From positions 1 through 55,517 of the forward strand of contig CALLYK010000088.1 in the NCBI GenBank assembly GCA_937858365.1: DNA of 55,517 bases. Reading direction: 5' to 3'. This document shows positions 23,815 to 31,841 of the stretch, piece by piece (position 1 is the first letter of the stretch; every line of letters starts with the position of its first letter). Made by a program: the position numbers and the translations under genes. This DNA is from an uncultured Isosphaeraceae bacterium (lineage in GTDB: Bacteria; Planctomycetota; Planctomycetia; Isosphaerales; Isosphaeraceae). The notes under the pieces are model-generated. The model was given only the letters and a program-made list of their open reading frames with translations. It was not told the DNA's origin and made no database searches.

Positions 23815-26670
23815 ATGGACGAGCCCGAAGTCCACCACCGTGACGGCCCCCGCTTTGTCTCGCTTCTCGCCGACGACGGCCGCGAGCCCGCCCCTGACCT
23901 CATCGAGGCCACCGCGCGGTCGACCTGGGCGGCCGTCTCGGCCCCGTGGCACCCGGCGCTCCTCAAGGCGTCGTCCGCCCTGCCGCGCATCGAGGATGCC
24001 TTGTATCCCACGCAGCCGTCGCCGCCCGAGTTCCGCGTCATCGCGGCCGGGGCCGCCAGCAAGGTCCCTTCCGGACACCGCACCCAGGCCGAAGACGCCG
24101 GCGTGCCCATGCTGGAAGGAGGGCCCGATCGCGACCGCCTGGTCGCCGAACTCGCCCAGCGCTTGAGCGTCGACACCCGCGCCCCCAACGACGAAACCTT
24201 GGCCCTAGTGCGCGACTTCCAGGCCCTCGGCACTGCTGTCTGGTGGCTCCGCGAACTCACCGCCGCGATGGGCCATGTCGATTGCCTCGACCACGACTGC
24301 TTCCAACGCGAGGCCTTCGCCGGTGCCGACGCCTGGGCCGCGGGCGACGCCAACGCGGCCGCCAGCCGACTCCGCGCCTCCTTCGAATTGCTCACTCAGG
24401 CACGCGAGCGATTGTATCCGACAGACGCTTATATGCTCGATCTTGTTCTTTTGGATGCCTCGAGCGGGCCCGGGGCGTTGCGTTCGTGTTTGGAGGGGCG
24501 TGTGCCGTTCACGGTGATCGCCCAGGCGAGTGCTATCAAGGCCCAGGCCGAGGCCGACCCCGATTCGATCGCTCGGTTGCGCGAGGCGATCACCGAAGGA
24601 TGGGCCGACGTCGCGGGCGGCGCGTACGACGAGTTCGATGAGCCCCTACGTCCCGTGGAATCGGCTCGTTGGCAGTATCGCAAGGGAAGCGCCGTCTATC
24701 GCGACCTGCTCGACGGTCGCGACGTCGAGACCTTCGCGCGTCGTCGCCTGGGGATGCATCCCGGACTGCCCGGTCTGGCCCGTCGCTTCGGCATTCGGTA
24801 CGCGGTTGCGCTCGCTTTCGACTCCGGCACGTTTCCGGTCCAAACGGTCCCCAAGAAGCTCTGGGAAGGGCTCGACGGCACCGCCCTGGAATCGCTCACT
24901 CGTCCCCCACTGGCCGCCGACCAATCGTCGTCGGGCTGCCGGCTCGCATGGAAAATGGCCAAGAGCATGCGCGATGATCAAGTCGCCGTGCTACCCCTGG
25001 CCCACTGGCCGGACGCCGTTTCCCCCTGGTTTCAAGACCTCAGGCGCGTCGCCGCGTACTCGCCCGTCATCGCGCGTTGGGTCACGCTGGGCGACTTTTT
25101 TCACCTCACTGACCGGCCTTGGGAGTCGTTCCGCCCTGGCAGCGACTCTTTCACGACCCCCTACTTGGCCCAGGCCGTCGCCAAGGGAGAGACGCGGCCC
25201 ATCTCAGCCCGCGCGGAACACGCCAGGCAACGCGCGCTCTGCGACGCACTCTCCTCCGCAATCGCGGTTGCGAGGTCGCTCGGCGCCGCCGCGACGGCCG
25301 ACGACGCGAGTCTCGATGAGGCCGAAGACCTGTTGGAAACCGGCCGCTTCGCGGAATCGGCGGCCACCCTTGATCGCCTAAAGTCGACCTGGTCGAACGC
25401 CGTCGCGACCGCGATCGCCGGCACGGGCCAAGACGGTACACCCGGCTACCTCCTCTTCAACCCGATCGCGGCGCCTCGACGAGCGCCGGTCTTGCTGCCG
25501 GAAGGGGCCGCCGCCGACCTGCGTCCAGAGGGCCCTTTGCGTGCGTCTCAGTTGACCGCCGAAGGTGTCTGGGCCCTGGTGGACCTCCCCGCGCTCGGCT
25601 TCGCGTGGGTGCCCGCCACGACAGACCCCGCCGCCGCTCCGTTCAAGCCGGGGAGCGTCGTGGCCAAGGGACACTTCCTGCGCAACGAGTCCATTGAAGT
25701 TGAGTTCGACCCGACCACTGGCGGACTTCGCGGCGTGAAGTCCCTCGGCGAACCGAGCCCGCGACTGGCCCAACAGCTCGTGCTGTGCGGACTCACGGGA
25801 CCCGACGCCCAACCCGTGTCGACCCGAATGAAGGCCGACGGCTTCGAGGTCGAATACGGCGGACCGGCCCTTGCGCAAGCGGTCTCGAACGGGGTCATCC
25901 TCGACCCGAACGGACGGACCATCGCGAGGTTCTCCCAGCGGGTACAGGTGTGGACGGGAAGGCCCATCTTCGACCTGGAAATCGAACTCCGCGACCTGGC
26001 GCCCGAGCTCACGGTGAGTCTCTCGGGCCAACCTCCCTGGACCAGCTACCTGGCGTCGCGTTGGGCCTGGGCCGACCCGCAAGCCACCTTGCGCCGATCC
26101 AGCTGGCTGGCCATCGAGGCGACCGCCGCCGAGCGTCCCGAAACGGCCGAGGTGCTTGATATATCCACACGAAAACAAAGAACGGCGTTGTTATTTGGGG
26201 GACTCGCGCACCATCAGCGGCAGGGAGGCCGGATGATGGACACGCTCTTGTTGGCGGGTCGCGAATCGGTCAGGACGTTCCGTTTCTCGGTGGCCTTGGA
26301 CCTCGAGTTCCCCTGGCAGGCGTTTCAGGACCAGCTCGCTCCCGTGCTGTTGGCCCCGGTAAAGACCGGCCCGCCACGCGCTGGGACCGCCGGCTGGCTC
26401 TTCCTTCTGGAGAGCAAGGCGGTCGCCCTGACGCGCCTTGAGTTCACCGAGGAGACCGGCGACGGTCGCGGCCGAGGCGTGGTCGCCCATGTGCGTGAGT
26501 GCGACGGGCGCTCGGTCCGGACGCGTCTGCGTTGCTTCCGGGACCCCACCTGGGCCCGCCAGATCGACGAGCACGGCGAGGCCGTCGTGGACCTCAACTG
26601 CGACGGCGACGCTGTCCAAATTGACCTGACCCCTTATGAAATGATGCGTGTTGAGATCACGTTGGCATGA
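23815..26670 (+). CDS. large GH38 (alpha-mannosidase)-like protein, probably non-catalytic
   Basis: About 951 residues. The stretch GGAYDEFDEPLRPVES, then RKGSAVYRDLLDGRDVETF and RRRLGMHPGLPGLARRFGI, aligns by eye with the GH38 catalytic barrel. Where GH38 enzymes have the nucleophile Asp in W-x-P-D-x-F-G, this protein reads LGMHPGLP, so the key Asp appears absent. The C-terminal beta-sandwich start FLRNESIEVEFDPTTGGL is typical of GH38. No signal peptide is seen. The start is the ATG at 23815; a GTG at 23803 overlapping the yceH stop is an alternative. It overlaps hpnC by ATGA, so it is coupled to squalene synthesis. The role is unknown. Confidence 0.72.
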   Translation: MDEPEVHHRDGPRFVSLLADDGREPAPDLIEATARSTWAAVSAPWHPALLKASSALPRIEDALYPTQPSPPEFRVIAAGAASKVPSGHRTQAEDAGVPMLEGGPDRDRLVAELAQRLSVDTRAPNDETLALVRDFQALGTAVWWLRELTAAMGHVDCLDHDCFQREAFAGADAWAAGDANAAASRLRASFELLTQARERLYPTDAYMLDLVLLDASSGPGALRSCLEGRVPFTVIAQASAIKAQAEADPDSIARLREAITEGWADVAGGAYDEFDEPLRPVESARWQYRKGSAVYRDLLDGRDVETFARRRLGMHPGLPGLARRFGIRYAVALAFDSGTFPVQTVPKKLWEGLDGTALESLTRPPLAADQSSSGCRLAWKMAKSMRDDQVAVLPLAHWPDAVSPWFQDLRRVAAYSPVIARWVTLGDFFHLTDRPWESFRPGSDSFTTPYLAQAVAKGETRPISARAEHARQRALCDALSSAIAVARSLGAAATADDASLDEAEDLLETGRFAESAATLDRLKSTWSNAVATAIAGTGQDGTPGYLLFNPIAAPRRAPVLLPEGAAADLRPEGPLRASQLTAEGVWALVDLPALGFAWVPATTDPAAAPFKPGSVVAKGHFLRNESIEVEFDPTTGGLRGVKSLGEPSPRLAQQLVLCGLTGPDAQPVSTRMKADGFEVEYGGPALAQAVSNGVILDPNGRTIARFSQRVQVWTGRPIFDLEIELRDLAPELTVSLSGQPPWTSYLASRWAWADPQATLRRSSWLAIEATAAERPETAEVLDISTRKQRTALLFGGLAHHQRQGGRMMDTLLLAGRESVRTFRFSVALDLEFPWQAFQDQLAPVLLAPVKTGPPRAGTAGWLFLLESKAVALTRLEFTEETGDGRGRGVVAHVRECDGRSVRTRLRCFRDPTWARQIDEHGEAVVDLNCDGDAVQIDLTPYEMMRVEITLA

Positions 26671-27617
26671 GCACGATGTTCGCCCACGACTTGCGTAGGT
26701 ATGGGCCCCACGCGACGACGCGGGTCTCGCCCCAAGAGGCCCGCGCCTATTGCGACCGCCTGACCGCCACGCATTACGAGAACTTCAGCGTCGTCACTTG
26801 GATGACGCCTCGGGCCTTGAGGCCGGCCTTCCGCGCCGTTTACAGCTTCTGTCGTTGGTCCGACGACCTGGGCGACGAGGTGGGCGACCGCGCCCAGTCT
26901 CGAGAGCTGCTCGCGTGGTGGCGCGAGGAACTTAAGGCGATGTATCGGGGGGAGGCCCGGCACCCCGTGATGATCGCCCTGGCCGACGTGGTCCAAGAGT
27001 ACGAGGTGCCCATCGCCCCGTTCGAGGCCCTGATCTCCGCCTTCGAGCAAGATCAAGAAATTACAGAATACGAAACTTACGAGCAACTTTTAGATTATTG
27101 CACGCGTTCGGCCAATCCGGTCGGGCATTTGGTCCTCTATCTGGGTCGTTGCCACACGCCCCACACGGCTGAGCTGTCGGACCGGACCTGCACCGCCTTG
27201 CAGCTCGCGAACTTCTGGCAGGACGTGGCGCGGGACCTGGACATCGGCCGGATTTACCTCCCACGCGAGGACCGTGAGAGCTTCGGCGTGACCGAGGCCG
27301 ACCTGCGGGCCCTCAAGTTCTCGCCCGCCTTCGCCGACCTGCTGGCGTTCCAGGTCAACCGCACGCGTGACCTCTTTCATCGGGGTTGGCCACTCGTCGC
27401 CAAGATGCCGCTCCACCTGGCGATCGACGTGGACCTCTTCACGCGGGGCGGCCTGGCGATCCTCGACCGGATCGTGGCGCGCGGTTACGATGTCCTCTCG
27501 TCCCGGCCCACGGTGGGCAAGGTCGCCAAGGTCGGACTTCTGGCGCGTGCCCTCATTTCCAGGATGGGGGCCTTGCCCATAGCCCCCGGTGTCGTCCCCC
27601 TGGGCGGAAAGCCCTGA
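26667..27617 (+). CDS. hpnC: hydroxysqualene synthase HpnC
   Basis: A 316-residue squalene/phytoene synthase-fold protein. The two Asp-rich motifs that bind magnesium-diphosphate are DDLGDE (66-71) and DVARD (186-190) in WQDVARDLDIGRIYLPRE. In the HpnCDE route HpnD forms presqualene diphosphate from farnesyl diphosphate, HpnC turns it into hydroxysqualene, and HpnE gives squalene, the hopanoid (and possibly C30 carotenoid) precursor. Which of the two synthase paralogs is HpnC follows from gene order and from the DLGDE variant, so it is slightly uncertain. The ATG overlaps the upstream stop. Confidence 0.88.
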   Translation: MSTMFAHDLRRYGPHATTRVSPQEARAYCDRLTATHYENFSVVTWMTPRALRPAFRAVYSFCRWSDDLGDEVGDRAQSRELLAWWREELKAMYRGEARHPVMIALADVVQEYEVPIAPFEALISAFEQDQEITEYETYEQLLDYCTRSANPVGHLVLYLGRCHTPHTAELSDRTCTALQLANFWQDVARDLDIGRIYLPREDRESFGVTEADLRALKFSPAFADLLAFQVNRTRDLFHRGWPLVAKMPLHLAIDVDLFTRGGLAILDRIVARGYDVLSSRPTVGKVAKVGLLARALISRMGALPIAPGVVPLGGKP

Positions 27618-27621
27618 CGCG

Positions 27622-28479
27622 ATGGACCGTCCCCTCGCCGACAGCTACGCCTTCTGCCGCGACATCGCCCGGCGCGAGGCCCGCAACTTCTACTACAGCT
27701 TCCTCCTTTTGCCCCCCGAAAGGCGCATGGCCATGTGTGCGCTTTACGCATTCATGCGCCATACCGACGATCTGGCCGACGAACCCGCCCTCGTGGAAGA
27801 CAAACGCAACGCCCTGGGCTCGTGGCGCCAAGAACTGCGGCAAGCCCTCTCGGGCGGCCCGACACACTGGCCGGGCCTGCCGGCACTGGCCGACATCGTG
27901 AAGCGCCACGGCCTGCCCGAGAAACACTTGATCGAAGTGATCGACGGCGTGGCGATGGACCTGGAACCACGACCTTACATCACATTCGACGAACTCTATC
28001 ACTATTGCTATCATGTCGCTTCAGCCGTTGGCTTGTGTTGTCTTCATATCTGGGGTTTCCGCTCCGAGAATGGCCGTGCCGAGAAGCTCGCCGAGTCGTG
28101 TGGTGTGGCCTTGCAACTTACGAACATTCTGCGCGACGTTCGGGAAGATGCCGAGGCGGGCCGGGTCTATTTGCCTCGGGAAGACTTGGAACGCTTCGGC
28201 GTGGGCTTGGAGGAGCTGACCTCCGCCAGGCCGAGCGCGGCGATGAGGGACCTTCTCCGATTTGAAGGGGCCCGAGCCTACGCATATTACGGGGAAGCGA
28301 AGGCCCTGGGACGTTACGTGGCACCTGTCGGCCGGCCGATGCTCCGGGCGATCGTCGGGACTTATCGGGCCCTTCTCGACGAGATCGCTCGCCGCGAATA
28401 CGACGTCCTCAATGGGCGTGTGGCCCTGCCCGCCTGGCGCAAAGCGTCCATCACCCTGAAGGCCCTTGTGGCCGGTTGA
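27622..28479 (+). CDS. hpnD: presqualene diphosphate synthase HpnD
   Basis: A 285-residue squalene/phytoene synthase paralog. The Asp-rich motifs DDLADE (49-54) and DVRED (172-176) in NILRDVREDAEAGRVYLPRE are intact. The helix YYSFLLLPPERRMAMCALYAFMR is typical for the family. It should condense two farnesyl diphosphates to presqualene diphosphate. I start at the ATG four bases after the hpnC stop; an in-frame GTG 11 codons earlier would overlap hpnC. It sits in the run hpnC-hpnD-hpnE. Confidence 0.9.
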   Translation: MDRPLADSYAFCRDIARREARNFYYSFLLLPPERRMAMCALYAFMRHTDDLADEPALVEDKRNALGSWRQELRQALSGGPTHWPGLPALADIVKRHGLPEKHLIEVIDGVAMDLEPRPYITFDELYHYCYHVASAVGLCCLHIWGFRSENGRAEKLAESCGVALQLTNILRDVREDAEAGRVYLPREDLERFGVGLEELTSARPSAAMRDLLRFEGARAYAYYGEAKALGRYVAPVGRPMLRAIVGTYRALLDEIARREYDVLNGRVALPAWRKASITLKALVAG

Positions 28480-28494
28480 CCGAGGGGGACGATC

Positions 28495-30030
28495 GTGGCC
28501 TCGAGTGAAATGACCAAGGTGAACCAGGCGCCCCGGGTCCCACCGCCGCCGCGCGTCGTGATCGTTGGGGGAGGTCTCGCGGGCCTCGCCGCCGCGGTCG
28601 CCCTCGCCGACAGGGACTTGCACATCACCCTGCTCGAAGGTCGGCCGCGACTCGGCGGGCGCGCCGCTTCTTTCGCCGACCCGGCAACGAATGAACTTAT
28701 CGACAATTGCCAGCATGTTTCGATGTCATGTTGCACGAACCTCGCCGATTTCTGCCGACGCGCCGGCGTCCGCGACCTCTTCCGGGTCGTCCCCGAGGTC
28801 CTCTTCTTAAGTCCCGAGGGCCGGGAGAGCCGCCTCCGAGCGGATTCCCTGCCCGCTCCTTTTCATCTCACCAGCAGCTTCTTGACCGCGAACTACCTGA
28901 CACCAGTGGAGCGCCTGCGGGTCGGCTGGGGCATGGCCTGCCTGCGTTTCGGCCGAGCGCGGAAGGGGGAGCCATTCGGGGCTTGGCTTCGGCGACATGG
29001 TCAGACCGTGCGCGTCATCGATCGCTTCTGGGCGACCGTGCTCGTCTCGGCCATCAATGAGCAGCTCGATCGGATGGACTTCGACCACGCCCGCCAGGTC
29101 TTCATCGAGGGCTTCTTGCGCGACAAGACCGGCCATCGGATGGAGTTGCCGTTGGCCCCCTTGGGCGACCTTTACGGTGTCAGGCTGGAGCGGTATCTCG
29201 CGAGCAAGGGGGTCGACGTGCGGCTCAAGACGGGCGTGCGCGTGCTCGACGTGGATGATGAAGGGGCGATCCGAGGCGTGACTTTGCGCGATGGACAGAC
29301 CGTGCCGGCCGACATCGTCGTCCTGGCCGTGCCGTTCGACCGCGTGACCGACATGGTCCCCGCGACCGCGAGAGCGCGGCTCCCACGGCTCGATGCGCTT
29401 CAGACAATCGAGACATCTCCCATCACGGGCATCCATCTCTGGTTCGATCGCGAAGTGTGCCCCTATGAGCATGTGGCCATCTTAGGCCGAACGGTCCAAT
29501 GGGTGTTTAATCACACGGCCCTGCAAGGGCGCCGGTCTCCCGAGGGCGGCGGCCAGTATTTGCAGCTTGTCGTGAGCGCTTCGCATGACCTTGCCGCGCG
29601 AAGCAATCAAGATGTGCTCGCGATCGCGCTGGCCGATTTGCGGGCCCTTTGGTCCGAGGCGAGTACCGCGCGGCTGGTCCACTCGCGCGTCGTGACCGAG
29701 CACGCAGCCACCTTCTCGGCACGACCCGGGATCGACGCCGTTCGCCCCCCCCAGCGCACGGGGATCGACGGCCTTTTCTTCGCCGGGGATTGGACCGACA
29801 CCGGTTGGCCGGCGACGATGGAAGGGGCGGTACGTTCCGGCTACCTCGCGGCCGAACAGGTGACGATCGACCTCGGCCGGCCCGCCCGCCTTCTCGTCCC
29901 CGACCTGCCCGGGACATGGTTGACGCGCCTTCTGCTGGGGAAACGGCCGGCGCGGAAGCGACCTCCGGGCCGTCAGGCCGTGGCGCCCATGGCCCTCGAC
30001 TCAAGGACTGGACGAGTCGGCGTCTCCTGA
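28495..30030 (+). CDS. hpnE: hydroxysqualene dehydroxylase HpnE
   Basis: A 511-residue FAD-dependent amine-oxidase-type flavoprotein, the last step to squalene. The Rossmann motif VVIVGGGLAGLAAAVAL starts near residue 21, followed by LLEGRPRLGGRAASF. The C-terminal FAD motif is LFFAGDWTDTGWPATMEGAVRSGYLAA. A GTG start is supported by GAGGGGGA upstream; an ATG five codons later is possible. The last 60 residues are basic and low-complexity. The 3' end overlaps the convergent ABC permease gene by 58 bases with no visible terminator. Confidence 0.9.
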   Translation: MASSEMTKVNQAPRVPPPPRVVIVGGGLAGLAAAVALADRDLHITLLEGRPRLGGRAASFADPATNELIDNCQHVSMSCCTNLADFCRRAGVRDLFRVVPEVLFLSPEGRESRLRADSLPAPFHLTSSFLTANYLTPVERLRVGWGMACLRFGRARKGEPFGAWLRRHGQTVRVIDRFWATVLVSAINEQLDRMDFDHARQVFIEGFLRDKTGHRMELPLAPLGDLYGVRLERYLASKGVDVRLKTGVRVLDVDDEGAIRGVTLRDGQTVPADIVVLAVPFDRVTDMVPATARARLPRLDALQTIETSPITGIHLWFDREVCPYEHVAILGRTVQWVFNHTALQGRRSPEGGGQYLQLVVSASHDLAARSNQDVLAIALADLRALWSEASTARLVHSRVVTEHAATFSARPGIDAVRPPQRTGIDGLFFAGDWTDTGWPATMEGAVRSGYLAAEQVTIDLGRPARLLVPDLPGTWLTRLLLGKRPARKRPPGRQAVAPMALDSRTGRVGVS

Positions 30031-31793
30031 CTTCCCGTCATGTGGGGCCGGTCGATGATCTCGTCGAAGCGTTTGCTGGTTCGCCAAATAAGCAAGACGG
30101 CGGCGCCGGCTTGAATCAAGGGACCCAGGGTCTGAGTGAGATACCATTCCATCTCCGTGCCTGCCGCGATCTGAATGCTGTAGTCGTCGCTGAGCCAACC
30201 AAAGAGTCCCCAGATGTCGTGATACGAAAAGAGCGATGATGCGAGGAGATAGGGCGAGACGCCGAGCAGCACAAGCGGGCTATCGGGCATGTAGAGGACC
30301 ATGCAGAGCAAATACCCGCCGTTGAGGAAGACGAGGGTCGCGATCGTGAAGGCCAGGGCGCGGGCCGTCGTGCGGGCCTGCAACGAGACCGTCACGCCTA
30401 GGGCCGCGATGAAGACGAGGAAACAGGCGAGGCTGACTAGGCCTGCGATCAGTCCGTAAGGATGCAGGGTGCCCGTGGCCACGCCCATCATCCAGAGGAC
30501 CATCAAGGTCGCCAAAAGGATGCGCGTGGACTCGATGGAACCGATCACTTTGGCCAAGACCATTTCGCCGCCGGTGAGGGTAGAAGCGGTCAGGCTCGTC
30601 CAGGTGTCTTGTTCGCGTTCCGACGTGAACGAACTCGCGGCCGAGACCGCCACGCCGATCGCGATCACGGGGTAAAGCGCCCCGGAGACGCCCTGGATGA
30701 AGTTGTGAAACTGAGAACGGGGACACATCCACCAAGTGAAGATGCCAAGGTCGTTGGCCATCAGGTCGTCCCACGCCTCGACGCCGAGGCGGACTGTCCA
30801 GTAGCCCACGCCCGCGAAAATGAGCAGGCCCACGAGACCGACGATCGCCCGCGTCCGACCGCGCAGGCGGGAGACGAACCGCTCTTTCCAGAGCATCGGG
30901 TCCTCGTCGTCGCAAGCCGGGCGCGGGAAGAGCCGCCAGGTCTTCCAGGGGCGCGTGAGGACGCGCAAGAGTCGCGATCGCGCCCCTTCGTTCTTGAAGC
31001 CGGGACGAAGACCCAAAACGGCCCAGATCGTGGTCACCAAAAAGAGGCCCACATGAACGGCGATCATGAGCAGGACCGTCTCCTCAAAAGTGAACTTGGT
31101 CGAGTTCGCGGTCGCCACATAGAAGGGGTCGGTCAGGAAGAGGAATTCGACCACCGGCTCGATCACCGAGTAAACGACCGGCCACTCGGATCGGAACGTA
31201 CTCAGCAGAAGAGGGGCGAGGAGCCAGAAACCCACCAGGACGAAAACGAGCAGGATCGCGTCGCGAGGCCGTTTCGAGCCGACGGAAATCAGGATCGATA
31301 GGCCGGCGAGGGCCAGGATGGTCGAGAGCGTGCCCGCGTAGCTCCAGGCGACCAGGTCGAACGCGACGCCACCGAAAAGGCCCAGAATGCTGAGGATCGG
31401 CACGCCGGTCGTCACGAAGACGGCCAGCACGATGAGCCTCGCGCCGAGCTTTCCCAAGACGATTTCCGCCCCTGAAAGCCGGCTGGCGAGGAGGTAATGG
31501 AGCGTCTTCCGCTGGCGTTCATCGGCGATCGCCCCCGCCACGAGCGCGGGTGTGAGGACCATCACCGCGACCCCTTGGCAAAAGACGAACGTGTAGAAGA
31601 TGGTTCGTCCGAACGTCGCCATCTCGCGGATCGAGACCTCGGGCGAGCGGAGAAGGCCCTCGTTGAACCTGGAGAAATAGGCCTGACTGACGATCCCCAG
31701 CAGAAAGAGTCCGTAAAGCGACCGGCCAAGGTAGTTCCGCAGGCGTCTGGCCGACGTGAGCAACTCGACATGGAAGACGGGACCAGGCAACAT
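29973..31793 (-). CDS. ABC-2 type transporter permease (two-domain)
   Basis: A 606-residue membrane protein with about twelve hydrophobic segments in two halves. Each half carries the ABC-2 exporter pattern of a soluble Glu-rich patch after the second helix: ADERQRKTLHYLLASRLSGAEIVLGK in the first and SEREQDTWTSLTASTLTGGEMVLAK in the second. It looks like an internal duplication or fusion of two permeases. It is the last gene of the minus-strand run ATPase, permease, esterase, permease, and would pair with the ATPase at 34656-35618. The substrate is unknown. The ATG is MLPGPVFHVEL. Confidence 0.85.
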   Translation of the reverse strand: MLPGPVFHVELLTSARRLRNYLGRSLYGLFLLGIVSQAYFSRFNEGLLRSPEVSIREMATFGRTIFYTFVFCQGVAVMVLTPALVAGAIADERQRKTLHYLLASRLSGAEIVLGKLGARLIVLAVFVTTGVPILSILGLFGGVAFDLVAWSYAGTLSTILALAGLSILISVGSKRPRDAILLVFVLVGFWLLAPLLLSTFRSEWPVVYSVIEPVVEFLFLTDPFYVATANSTKFTFEETVLLMIAVHVGLFLVTTIWAVLGLRPGFKNEGARSRLLRVLTRPWKTWRLFPRPACDDEDPMLWKERFVSRLRGRTRAIVGLVGLLIFAGVGYWTVRLGVEAWDDLMANDLGIFTWWMCPRSQFHNFIQGVSGALYPVIAIGVAVSAASSFTSEREQDTWTSLTASTLTGGEMVLAKVIGSIESTRILLATLMVLWMMGVATGTLHPYGLIAGLVSLACFLVFIAALGVTVSLQARTTARALAFTIATLVFLNGGYLLCMVLYMPDSPLVLLGVSPYLLASSLFSYHDIWGLFGWLSDDYSIQIAAGTEMEWYLTQTLGPLIQAGAAVLLIWRTSKRFDEIIDRPHMTGSQETPTRPVLESRAMGATA

Positions 31794-31841
31794 CGGCTCG
31801 ACCCTCGTGTTCGGCTTGGGGCCTTGGATCGCTCGCGACCG

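Noticed and set aside
23946-24641. Alternative plus-strand frames inside the GH38-like gene
   Set aside because: Arg/Gly-rich shadows of a long frame with consistent domain features.
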